From NCBI GenBank assembly GCA_028066335.1, contig JALCBQ010000019.1, positions 1 to 32,388 of the forward strand: a DNA stretch of 32,388 nt. Reading direction: 5' to 3'. Position 1 is the first letter of the stretch; every line of letters starts with the position of its first letter. This document shows, piece after piece, positions 15,339 to 24,800 of this stretch. The translations under genes were made by a program, and so were the position numbers. The DNA comes from Pirellulaceae bacterium. GTDB lineage: Bacteria; Planctomycetota; Planctomycetia; Pirellulales; Pirellulaceae. Below the pieces are notes generated by a model. It was given only the letters and a program-made list of their open reading frames with translations, had not been told where the DNA came from and did not search any database.

Positions 15339-17351
15339 TTAACGGATGCTTCCACCACCTTCCCCTCTAGATTGATTTTGCTGGTTCCGTTCAGAGGCTT
15401 TCTTATCTTTGTCCTCTTGGGCTGGATCAACAAACCGATTGTCGTAGAACGACCTAGAATCAGTAAGCTGATTACGAACCTGGATATTTCCATTTGAGTC
15501 GAGGTACAACATTTCGACATACCCAGTCTCACTAACCTCTTCCTCGACATCAGTCCATTTCTCAAGTTCATTACCACCCAAAAGATCAAGGACAAGACAA
15601 TCTGTTGACAGCTTGAAATCTTCTCCTCGTCGTTCTTTTTCGACTGTGTAAAAGGTTAAGCTCGCAGGGTCTAAAATTTCGAGCTCTTTTGAAAAAATTG
15701 TCACCCAAGAACCGATAGGAAAGTCGTCCTGGGAAAAAACATTCAAGGCGAGCTTTTCTTCGATAGAACCAACGGCCAAGTTAATCGTTGGAACTTCACC
15801 AGGTTTTGGAAGTCGCTCCTCTCCGTCAGTCTTTTTAATAACCAACCCAAGGTTATTTTTCCCCCCACCGACATAAACTCTACCGGAAGAACTCTTGGTA
15901 AAGTCGACCTCGGGACTCTCTACACTCCATTGAGTCCAACGACAATATGGCATCTCGTTCTCATTAGAGACCTCACTTAGCCGCTTAAGAACCTCGGCAT
16001 GAAGCGATTCACGCATTGGAGGCAAACTAGCCAAAACTCCCTCTATTTCGTTGGTTACGCCAGTATAGGGGTTGTTCGGGTCGACGACTCCAAGGCGAAC
16101 ACGATACCGATACTTTTTTCCCTCTTCCACTGAATAGTCAACGAAACGAAATTGTAAAAATTCAGCTTTTTGATTTGGTAATACTTTGGGTTTTTGAGCA
16201 CGACTGGATTGTCGCTCCTCGCGTCCACCACCGGCACCTCCTGCTGCACCACCGCCCCCTGCGGCACCAGCACCTTTACCTTCTTCTCCCCCGACAATAT
16301 CACCACCTTGACCACGGGCGGTCTTATCCATATCTTTAAGGTGCTTTTCCATAAAGGTGTAAGAATTACCTAATCGTCTAATTTCAGAATGGGAAAATAC
16401 TTCCTGGTCATAGCCAAGAACAGGTGGCAGAGGATCTGTTAAAGTAGGGTGACGGAACGGTGCCTCCCCTTCGTACCCCAATAAACTAAAAGCGAACTGT
16501 TCCCGAATTGACGTATCTTTCGAGGTATCGATCTGTCCCCAAGGTCCCCACGCTCCTCCTTCCCATTCAGCACGCTCGACCTCAAACGCACAATACTGTG
16601 GAATATCTCTAAGAGAGCTAAAACCGAGCGCACCTTCAAACCCTTCCTTAAACAACTCTTGTTGTTTTTTTAATTCAACGATCCCTTTGAGGACGGCAAA
16701 ATGTTGATATTCCCTCTTAAATACAGTCTCTCCAAGTGGCAGCACAACTTCAAGTCGTTTTTTGTGTTCAGAGCTTAGCTCACGAGGAACAACCGGCACT
16801 TTCTCATCTTGTTTGCGACTCGTATCTGTATCCTGTCCACCACCGACAGCCCCCTGATCTCGTCCCGTATTCGTTTTCTTAGGGCGTTCTTTCTTAATGT
16901 AACTCTCGAATGGTTCTTTTTCAGCACCGAACCCATCCTCTTTCTTAATTGCTATCAAGGAATGGGCAGGAGTGACCTCTAGTTGGCGTAATGGAAGTAA
17001 CAGTGGGTCTTTTCGGAGAGACTTTGGCTTGAAATACATCGGATGAAGGGCACTTGCACTCGTGTACGCAAGCTCGATATCGATTTTAGGCTTAGCCGAG
17101 AGTGTCTCGGTTGATAAATCGAGCCCCTCTGATTTTTCTTCAATAAGCGATGTCGTGTCGTTCTCAGCAATATGCTCCAAAGCAGCGTTTGCCAGGGCCG
17201 TTGCTTCAGCTTCTGTGTTTTGGGGCTTATCAGAGACTCCAGTACCTACAAAAAGTCCATAGCCAATAGAGGCAACTAAAAGAGCTAACAAGATCTTTTC
17301 AACATGGTAGACAAAAAATCCTGAGGCGTTATTGGCTTTCATAATCATCAC
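15339..17351 (-). CDS. Large single-pass membrane protein of the pilM gene block
   Basis: A 670-residue protein with a short cytoplasmic start, one transmembrane segment (about 17-36, KILLALLVASIGYGLFVGT) and a large exported part. Gly/Ala-rich linkers at about 163-172 and 347-376 divide it. The segment QFRFVDYSVEEGKKYRYRVR (400-419) looks like a beta-sandwich strand pattern also known to me from planctomycete proteins of this type. I recognise no named domain. Three ATG or Met choices lie within the first four residues. Its place after pilM and the PilO-like gene, its topology and the shared linkers suggest that it belongs to the same machine. It is perhaps analogous to the PilP/GspC layer, which is inference. 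The terminator at 15224-15260 follows the stop. Confidence 0.6.
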   Translation of the reverse strand: MMIMKANNASGFFVYHVEKILLALLVASIGYGLFVGTGVSDKPQNTEAEATALANAALEHIAENDTTSLIEEKSEGLDLSTETLSAKPKIDIELAYTSASALHPMYFKPKSLRKDPLLLPLRQLEVTPAHSLIAIKKEDGFGAEKEPFESYIKKERPKKTNTGRDQGAVGGGQDTDTSRKQDEKVPVVPRELSSEHKKRLEVVLPLGETVFKREYQHFAVLKGIVELKKQQELFKEGFEGALGFSSLRDIPQYCAFEVERAEWEGGAWGPWGQIDTSKDTSIREQFAFSLLGYEGEAPFRHPTLTDPLPPVLGYDQEVFSHSEIRRLGNSYTFMEKHLKDMDKTARGQGGDIVGGEEGKGAGAAGGGGAAGGAGGGREERQSSRAQKPKVLPNQKAEFLQFRFVDYSVEEGKKYRYRVRLGVVDPNNPYTGVTNEIEGVLASLPPMRESLHAEVLKRLSEVSNENEMPYCRWTQWSVESPEVDFTKSSSGRVYVGGGKNNLGLVIKKTDGEERLPKPGEVPTINLAVGSIEEKLALNVFSQDDFPIGSWVTIFSKELEILDPASLTFYTVEKERRGEDFKLSTDCLVLDLLGGNELEKWTDVEEEVSETGYVEMLYLDSNGNIQVRNQLTDSRSFYDNRFVDPAQEDKDKKASERNQQNQSRGEGGGSIR

Positions 17352-17540
17352 ACTTTATAAAAATGTTTGTATGGGAATCGTTTGTATGGAGATCCTAGCT
17401 ATACTTGAATACTCTAAAACCCGAAGAAAGACTTGAAGATCCTTACGTTACTCCATACCGATCGCTATAAAAAATCCAGACATTGCCAGTAAACTGGCTA
17501 TCCGGGAACCTACTGTTCTTAACATCCAAAACTTTGGAGA

Positions 17541-18926
17541 TCAATTCTCTTCTACAGTATCCTTTGCATTTTCCATTGGAAGATACATCTCAAGCACACC
17601 CCAAAACTCAACGGTCAAATACCGATTTGCGACGGCCGGGGAAAGCTCAGCGAGGCCTCGAACCTCCTTGTGCTCTTCCGGATTAAAACGAACTTGATTG
17701 ACAATAAACGGAAGAGGTGACTTTTGACATTCTTGCAAGAAACGAGGGATTCGATCTTCAGCAATGACAACTACAAGACGTAAAGGCACTCTTTTAGAAA
17801 ATACCTTCTTTTTTGAGAATTCATCTTTAAGTGATTTCCGAAAAACGTCAGGATCAATTGGCTTAAAATCTGTGTCAAAATAACGATTAAAAATAGGGTC
17901 GCTTTCTTTGGCATTTTCTTCCTGTCCTGCTCCCCCTCCTCGTCGTCCTGCCTCCATACCAGGCCCTCCAGCTGCTCCTCCTTTACTACCTTCACCTCCA
18001 CTCATAGCACCCGCTCCACTACCACGAGTATCACGTGTTGAAGTCGTTTCCCCAGCAGTATAGATACCATCTGTGATCGTTCCAACCGCACCTTTCCGCT
18101 CAGCGGCATGGCGTCCGACCTCAATGACATGAATATGCTTGACCGGAATAAGGTTAGAAAAATCAGAAGTCTGGTTCGTGTTTTGAATAATGTTTAGTAT
18201 TCCCTCAAGGAGCCAGTAGCTCTCCTGCGCATACAAAACCTCTAACGTTGTAGGAGGTTGATCCGCTGCCCAAGCAAAGTGATCTTGAACCAACTGCGTT
18301 TGATTCTCTTCACTCCAGCTTACCGGTGGAAGAACAAGGGAGACTTCACTCTTTTCATCCGTTTCAGTCCCCAGAATCCCTGCTTCAGCGGCATCAAGCC
18401 CATCAACAGTAGCCGTTACCGTACCTGTAACGTGCCAAGTCGAATCGACTATTTTAGCAAGGCCGGAAAGATGTTTTTCCAAATTCTCACGATAATGATT
18501 TCGTAAACCACGTGAAAGTCGTTCAGGGGTCTCTTCTTTAACGGGATATTCGATAGCCAGCTCAATATTTTTCAAAGGCTCAACAATTGCTACAAAATTA
18601 TCTTCAAGGCTTTCAGACCAACGAAATTTCTCATACTGACCTAAATATTTCTGTTGCCAGTAATGCTGAAGGACGTTTCGATAAGACTCTATCCTTTCTT
18701 CAACCTGAGCTAGACTCTCCTGGTTCGGATGAACTCGATTCGCCCCTTGTACATCTCTGGCCTTTTTTATTCCAGCATTGATTTTGTTAACCTGATCGGC
18801 TTGGATCTTGGCCTGCCCACTTACCCCAAGGTACCAAGAGACGGCAATAAGAACGAAAACGACCCCCAAGACAATCCAAAAATGGTGTTTGAGAATACCG
18901 TCTGCTGAACCACCCATTTTACTCAT
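17541..18926 (-). CDS. PilO-like membrane protein of the pilM gene block
   Basis: A 461-residue protein with one transmembrane segment (about 15-34, HFWIVLGVVFVLIAVSWYLG) directly followed by a charged, probably coiled region (40-125). The middle part holds GTVTATVDGLDAAEAG, and a Gly/Ala-rich linker lies at 301-334. The C-terminal domain (about 376-450) reads VPLRLVVVIAEDRIPRFLQE and then PFIVNQVRFNPEE, the beta-alpha-beta pattern of PilO/PilN ferredoxin-like folds, where a small helix reads 'rFLqel'. Sequence similarity to named PilO is too low to see directly, so the call rests on topology and position. It lies 198 bp downstream of pilM on the same strand and is followed after 189 bp by the second partner. 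Confidence 0.6.
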   Translation of the reverse strand: MSKMGGSADGILKHHFWIVLGVVFVLIAVSWYLGVSGQAKIQADQVNKINAGIKKARDVQGANRVHPNQESLAQVEERIESYRNVLQHYWQQKYLGQYEKFRWSESLEDNFVAIVEPLKNIELAIEYPVKEETPERLSRGLRNHYRENLEKHLSGLAKIVDSTWHVTGTVTATVDGLDAAEAGILGTETDEKSEVSLVLPPVSWSEENQTQLVQDHFAWAADQPPTTLEVLYAQESYWLLEGILNIIQNTNQTSDFSNLIPVKHIHVIEVGRHAAERKGAVGTITDGIYTAGETTSTRDTRGSGAGAMSGGEGSKGGAAGGPGMEAGRRGGGAGQEENAKESDPIFNRYFDTDFKPIDPDVFRKSLKDEFSKKKVFSKRVPLRLVVVIAEDRIPRFLQECQKSPLPFIVNQVRFNPEEHKEVRGLAELSPAVANRYLTVEFWGVLEMYLPMENAKDTVEEN

Positions 18927-19124
18927 AACGAACTAGTCTTCTTATCAAATATGAACCGTAACAATCAAAAATAATCGATCAACTTGTCGAGGAAATACTC
19001 ACTGGCTTTACTTTCCTTGCTTGGCAACACTTCTAAAAAAAGCTACCAAAATGGAAGTTGCGATCCTACACGTACTCCGGACAACAATACAAACATGAAA
19101 ACATTCTATAAATCCAGGCAGAAT

Positions 19125-21350
19125 CTATCCTTCATTTCCATTTGCTGAATCTGCTTCAACGACTTTTTCAGCCTCTTCCTTTGCTTTCGCTCTTTCCGAA
19201 AGTGGTTTCGGCTGCCACAAAAACTGAATGGTAAATCCGTAGTATGGAACTTTATAGACTTTCTTTTCTTCTCCCTCTTCTGTACTTTGCTGCAGCTGTT
19301 GACGCATCTCGTTTAGCATTTGAAGCTCAGCCCCACTAGCTCCACCACCTGCTGCACCACCACCCGCAGCGCCGCCACCTGCTGCACCACCACCTTTCCC
19401 GGCAGCACTTCCACTACCTTGGCGTCTGGCCGAAATTTGAGCTCCCTCTTCAATCGTATGGTCAGGGACAACCCTTCCTGTGTCGTCAACTAGCGTCACG
19501 TGGGAAATCCCCAACTCTTTCATCGTATAAGATTGAAGGTTACCCTCAAGGTCTGGTAGCTCAGTAGAGCCTTCAGACAGGTTTGTTAAAAGTGTTTTGC
19601 GAAGATAGTCCAAACTACGATTGGTGACATCTTCGTTATGGAAATGGTGGCCCGTTAACTCGATTACCCATCCGTCTCCAGTCAGTGGTTCTTCTTTAGA
19701 ATCTTTTGGGCCATCCGCTTCGTCATTATCGCCAACAGGTTCAGGAAACGTCTCCTCATGTTTTTTCTTAATGTCGGCGTTGTACCAGTCAGTCACTTTT
19801 TCAAAATACTGAGTCTCTACGTTCTCAATATAAATCTCAGGCCGCTTAGCAAAAGGGAGCTCCTCCGGAGTCGGGACCGTTCCATCAACGCGGTTGGGGT
19901 CGGTCGGGGTCGCCTCTCGAACTACCTTAAAAAGTTCGGCCCACAAAAGCTGGCGTTCGAACGAAGCGGCGATATCTTCTTTCATTTCTTTCAGGTTTTC
20001 AATGACCTTGTCCTGAGCCTCTGAATCACCCAGATTTTTTTTGCTTTTGTTGCTAGCGCTGCCCATTTTTTGAATAGCACTACCCCATACCTCGTCCGAC
20101 ACCTTATTCGCCGCATTATATCCCATGCCGAAACTAACAAAGCTAAAAACAAGAGTCGCGGCCAAACCGACGATTGCCCACGGTTTTTTCGCCGTAACAA
20201 TCCGCTCGGTAATTACTTCTTGGGGCATTAGATTCGTATCTATACGTCCAAAACCGAGCTCCTGGGCAACGAGACCATAACAGACCGAAAAAGAAAGCAA
20301 GTTCTCTTTGAGAACGGGCTCAGCCAGGACCGAGTTATTCTCAACGTGCTTGAATGTCCCTAGTTTGTCGGTAGCAATCTTTAAGCTGTTTTCCAAATAC
20401 TGTTGCAAGCCAGGAAGCTTAACCGCATTACCCAACAAGGTAATCTTACGAATTTTAGCACTCTTATAAAGTCGCAAAAAGAAATCAAGAGATCGCTGAA
20501 TTTGGACCTTTAAATCGTTATAGACTGGACGCATTGCCTGCACAACGGCTCGTGGATTTTCCGATTTTTCAACATTCCGTTTGAGATGCTCTGCCTTGGC
20601 AAAAGTCAACTTCAACGATTTGGTTAAATGTTTGGTAAAGTGGCCACCACCTAGGGGCATGTTTCGCTGCCAAATGTGTTTACCATTTGTGGCTACGATA
20701 TCCGAAGTATCGGTACCAACCGAAATAATGACATCCCACGGCCGTTCCTCTTGAACGACCTGCTCTTGATCCTCCCCTTCTCCTTTGTTTGAGGGAGCAT
20801 CTAAATCGTGATCAAAAAGGTCATAAGCGGCGAAATTATAAATTCCTAACGGCGCTAGTTGGATCGCATCGACTTCAATATTCGCGTTGAGAAAGGGGGA
20901 GAGTTCACGGTAAGCTTGATCACGTTTGATCGCAAAGAAACCGACTTCTGTTTCGGAAATCCCTTCTTCTTGTTGTTCGGCAATCGGCTGGTAGTCCCAA
21001 ACGACCTCATCAAGCTCAAACGGGATTTGCTGCTTCGCCTCATATTGAACCATTTGAGCGAATTTTTTCTTGTCGACTGTCGGCAAGGTAACGATTTTAG
21101 AAAGTCCACTTTGCCCGGGGACTGAAACGATCACCCTGTCCCCTTTTAGGCTGTTTCTCTCAAGAAACTGTGTCAATGCATCCTGAATAAGGGCCTCTCG
21201 ATCGGCTTCAGGCTGACTTAATATTTTGGGGTACTCAATAAAATCAAAAGCAGCGATCTCTATTTTTCCCTCAGGCGACTTAGTACAGCGCAAAGCCTTC
21301 AATGCGCATTGACCAATGTCGATTCCCCATACAGCTTTCGTGCGAGCCAT
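19125..21350 (-). CDS. pilM: PilM-type ATPase with a C-terminal PilN-like extension
   Basis: A 741-residue protein. Residues 1-380 are a PilM/FtsA-type actin-like ATPase: GIDIGQCALKAL (9-20) is the phosphate-1 motif, with ISVGTDTSDIVAT (209-221) and LLGNAVKLPGLQQYL (305-319) as later nucleotide-binding blocks. At 371-383 comes DTNLMPQEVITER, like the INLLP motif at the start of PilN, followed by a transmembrane segment (about 390-410), a coiled region (440-480) and further soluble domains. A GGGAA repeat linker lies at 645-673. PilM alone is about 350 residues, so the rest looks like a fused PilN. PilM binds the PilN peptide in type IV pilus systems. The start ATG has AGAGGA at 6 nt. No pilB, pilC or pilQ is in the window. 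Confidence 0.88.
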   Translation of the reverse strand: MARTKAVWGIDIGQCALKALRCTKSPEGKIEIAAFDFIEYPKILSQPEADREALIQDALTQFLERNSLKGDRVIVSVPGQSGLSKIVTLPTVDKKKFAQMVQYEAKQQIPFELDEVVWDYQPIAEQQEEGISETEVGFFAIKRDQAYRELSPFLNANIEVDAIQLAPLGIYNFAAYDLFDHDLDAPSNKGEGEDQEQVVQEERPWDVIISVGTDTSDIVATNGKHIWQRNMPLGGGHFTKHLTKSLKLTFAKAEHLKRNVEKSENPRAVVQAMRPVYNDLKVQIQRSLDFFLRLYKSAKIRKITLLGNAVKLPGLQQYLENSLKIATDKLGTFKHVENNSVLAEPVLKENLLSFSVCYGLVAQELGFGRIDTNLMPQEVITERIVTAKKPWAIVGLAATLVFSFVSFGMGYNAANKVSDEVWGSAIQKMGSASNKSKKNLGDSEAQDKVIENLKEMKEDIAASFERQLLWAELFKVVREATPTDPNRVDGTVPTPEELPFAKRPEIYIENVETQYFEKVTDWYNADIKKKHEETFPEPVGDNDEADGPKDSKEEPLTGDGWVIELTGHHFHNEDVTNRSLDYLRKTLLTNLSEGSTELPDLEGNLQSYTMKELGISHVTLVDDTGRVVPDHTIEEGAQISARRQGSGSAAGKGGGAAGGGAAGGGAAGGGASGAELQMLNEMRQQLQQSTEEGEEKKVYKVPYYGFTIQFLWQPKPLSERAKAKEEAEKVVEADSANGNEG
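19338..19394 (-). repeat. 15-bp coding repeat giving the GGGAA linker of PilM
   Basis: Roughly four copies of a 15-base unit (GGT GGT GGT GCA GCA and close variants) encode residues 653-671 of the PilM protein. Codon variants (GGC, GCT, GCG, GGA) between copies show that the array is not freshly duplicated. Length differences between strains would be expected from slippage. Confidence 0.85.
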
Positions 21351-21356
21351 TCACAG

Positions 21357-21384
21357 TCCTCTTTCGGTCTCAACCAAAATTATA
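21357..21384 (-). promoter_or_regulatory. pilM -10 box and ribosome binding site
   Basis: On the minus strand TATAAT (21384-21379) is followed by AGAGGA (21362-21357), 6 nt before the pilM ATG. No convincing -35 lies at 16-18 bp; AACTTT is the best at the 17-bp position. The predicted leader is about 22 nt. It is probably the promoter of the three-gene block. Confidence 0.5.
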
Positions 21385-21836
21385 TTCAAACAACTACAAG
21401 CAAAGTTAAGGTATACGCCCTTATGATAGTTGAAATTTTGCCTAAATTATCTATAAAAATCGAGAATTCAGCGAAGAAAGGAGGCAATTCCCTTCACACT
21501 TCCCGAATCTCCCTACCCACTAGTAAGACTACCAAGATTAACCGACTAATTAAAAAGTGGTCAAACGACTCCTTTCAATCTACCGAAAAGTATTACAACT
21601 TGTCAATTATTTGGCGACCGTATAGCGAGTAAAAAATAGTATTTTCCTTTAGATGTTATGTTTACTTTCAATGACGACCTTTGTCGCTCCCAACGGAGCT
21701 CCAGAAAGCTGTAACGGATACACCCTCCCTACTTTGCCTCTCGCCATATCGGCAGCGAAACTTTACAATAGAGTGTTAATACCGTTTTTTCAACGCAAGC
21801 CTTTTCAACAAGCACTTTACCGTTTATTCGACCATA
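21385..21836. other. Divergent intergenic region, pilM to the glycosidase-like gene
   Basis: About 450 bp of A/T-rich DNA with no convincing gene. Two plus-strand open frames (ending at 21632 and 21850) lack family motifs and ribosome binding sites. A TTGTCA (21600-21605) and TATAGC (21621-21626) with 15-bp spacing are a weak promoter candidate for the gene at 21837. No repeats, tRNA or terminator hairpins were seen. Confidence 0.4.
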
Positions 21837-24800
21837 ATGCCCTCTTTTAAAAGTCTATACCTTCTCTCTGAGACCTCCTATTTTGAAGAGCTCTCAACGA
21901 CCCGTACCAAAAGGGAAGCGGCTAGCTTTTTGGAAAGTTGGCTCGCTCTGTGGCACCCCTTTCTCCTTAAAGATAGCGACCATACCCCCCGCCTCCATGG
22001 CATTGACGAACCACCACCTAACGAAGGGAGTCGGGTCGTTATCCCTTACGAAGAGAGGGGACTCTTCGACCAAGCGATAGCCGACTATGCCCTCTCGTAT
22101 CAGAGGGTAGCCAACCAAGTGAATCGATGGAAAATTCTTGCTGAATTCTCCATTATCCCTGCCCCAATTGATTCACCCGAAGCCCCTCTCATCGACCAGT
22201 TTTTCGCCTTGGGGTTCACCTACTATCAAATCCAGATTATGCTCTGGAAGTTAAGGTATAACAACGATTTAGACGAATCTATCTTCTCAGAATACCTCAT
22301 AACTGCTGCCCAAAGCTTTGCAAAAAAAGAGGCCCGTCAAACGGCTAATTCTCTTCAAAAAGGGTTTGATCTCCTCAGCGAAACAAAGGAACACTACTTT
22401 CCTGAAATTGCCCAAATATTCGAAACCTCTTTTTCGCTATCTGACCTTACCGAAGAAACAGTCCAGGCCGAATCAAAACTCCATAACCTTTTTCCCAAAA
22501 ACAACTTCGCTCTTACCCACAGCCAAAAAAGTCAGTTACATCGCCTTGCTCCTTCTACCGATATCAGTGAGTATACTACGGAGAGTTTTTCCCCCCTTAA
22601 CCAGTTTCTGTCTCCTGTCGACCTGTCTGACGTTTTTTCAGGTATCAAGGCCAGTACAACGGGCAGTCCGACATTTCTTATGAGCGCAGGGGACCCCCAT
22701 CCTCTTTTTATAAAAGGACTTGCTGACACCTCAGTCGATTATATTTTTGACTTTATGACCTCAGGATCACCGAACCAGAACCACGCCTACTCACAAACTA
22801 TAGAAACCCAAGGGGGTAATGTCACCCTTTACAGACCGATTCTCCATGATTCGCTCAATAGCCAGACCTTTCTAAAGCTAGGGGTCACCCTCGGAAACCT
22901 TCTGGATATGGAGTACCCACCAGCTCTCTTTCTGGCTCGTGTTTATGGACATAAGTCACCATGGCTAAAGGACTTATCAATAGCTATGAACCACACATCG
23001 ACCTTTGGTCAGTGGAACAAGTTCGAAGATTTCTTCAATGATATCGACCTTGGCATGCAAAATGAGTGGACGACACTACCTCAATGGAACCTTGCAACTT
23101 CTCGTAAACCAATACCAATAAAGGATTTACTGACGATTGACCACTGCAATTACTGGGAGAACTACCATGAAACCAGGGAGCTCTCCTACCTGACTGCTTT
23201 GGCCTACCTGCTTGAAAAATCCTTCGGCAAATCAGCTTCAAATCAGCCCTGTCAGGGGAAAGAGTCACCCCCTGATACAAGTAGGAAAACGACCTCATTT
23301 TCACCAATTTCTACCTCAGATTCTCAATTTCAGACCGATTTTTCACCAAAATCTCAAGAAAATGTCTCCGCGGCCGACCTCTCTCTTGAATTTACTCAGC
23401 AGAGATCGGTTCTAATCTCCCAAATCGCCCAAGTCCTTACAAAGGGCAATCTCTCTTCAGATCCCCCCGAGGTTCCTCAGGGTGAGAGTGAGAATCGCTC
23501 TCTTTCATCGGTCGCTATTCTCCTCATCAACACCCTCTCCGCTCCAGCACGCCATCAAACGGCAACGTCATTTGGAGTCACCCCGTCGAGTTCCCACTAT
23601 TCTCAAATCGATAACCTTGACCTGCCTCATCTACCTTCCTCAGAGGTATCACCCGAAAACCAGAATTTTCCGCAAGTAAAAGAGGAAGATAACATTGAGG
23701 CCAGGAACTTGTTACTAGTCGACCTTCCTGGGTGGGGATACCAACTCCTCCTTCCCAATCAGGCGGTGGAAAGTCCTAAACACAACAAGAAGGTAACTCA
23801 AAAAACTCCTCGCCCTGTTACCAAATCAAAGCCGAACAAAGTCTGGTCGGGCCGCTCACTCGCCAATGAATATTTCACCGCAACGTTTGAGGAAAAGAGT
23901 GGTCTTCTAAGCTCGTTTTTACCACGTGGTCGACGCCAAAACCTTCTCTCTCAACGCCTTACCTATTTTAACAACCGAGGACTCGCCCACCTCTTTGAGA
24001 AGAATAGGGAACGTGAAATGTCACCTTTCCCCACCTCAGCCGACCTTTCTTTCGAAGAAGAATGTTACACCTCGATGGTCCTTCGTAAAGAGACCGTACT
24101 GAAGAACACCCCTCACTCTGCCCAGATTCGATTCGAGGGCGAACTCTCATTTCAAGAAAAGACGATCGCCGACTTTACCCAGACTTTTTCGCTGAATCGT
24201 GGTAGCCGTCTTTTAAAAATTGAAGGCGATTTAATACCAAAGGTTGGACTTCCTGAAACGCATTGGCAAAACTACTTTGCTTCCTCCTTTGCCTGGGGAC
24301 AGAACGATTTTAAACTCTTTATCGCAAACTCACAAACACAGTTTGAAGCTTGTCAGGGAGATTATCTCTATGCGAATAACTACCTGCACTTAGTTAGAGC
24401 CGACGAATCGATCACTCTTTTCAGTGGTGGTATGCCGGCACATCGACGCCGTACAGAAACTCAGCTCGAAACTATGTTACTCCCCGCTCCCAACGGAACT
24501 TACCGATTCCGACTAGCAATAGGGTACGGGCTCAAATACCCGTGGCATAGCGAACCTCTCCTCTTTAGAGATCCTCTCTCAACAAAACTCTACGGCGACC
24601 TCAACGACGAAGTCGTCCGTAGAATCGCCGATCGCGGTTACTTTTTTCACCTGAATGTCGCGAACCTCCAGTTTTTGAAATGGCAGCCACTTTTTGAGGA
24701 AACATCTGCAGAAGGGAAGGGAAATCGAAAGCTCCTCGGATTTGAAGTTCTCTGTCAGGAGCGAGAAGGCAAGTATACAAAAGCATCACTAGAGACATTT

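Noticed and set aside
15182..15595. Minus-strand 137-codon frame at the end of the third pil-block gene
   Set aside because: It overlaps the real gene in another frame and runs through the bidirectional terminator.
21653..21850. Plus-strand 65-codon frame before the glycosidase-like gene
   Set aside because: It has no ribosome binding site, no recognisable motif, and its end overlaps the start of the real gene out of frame.
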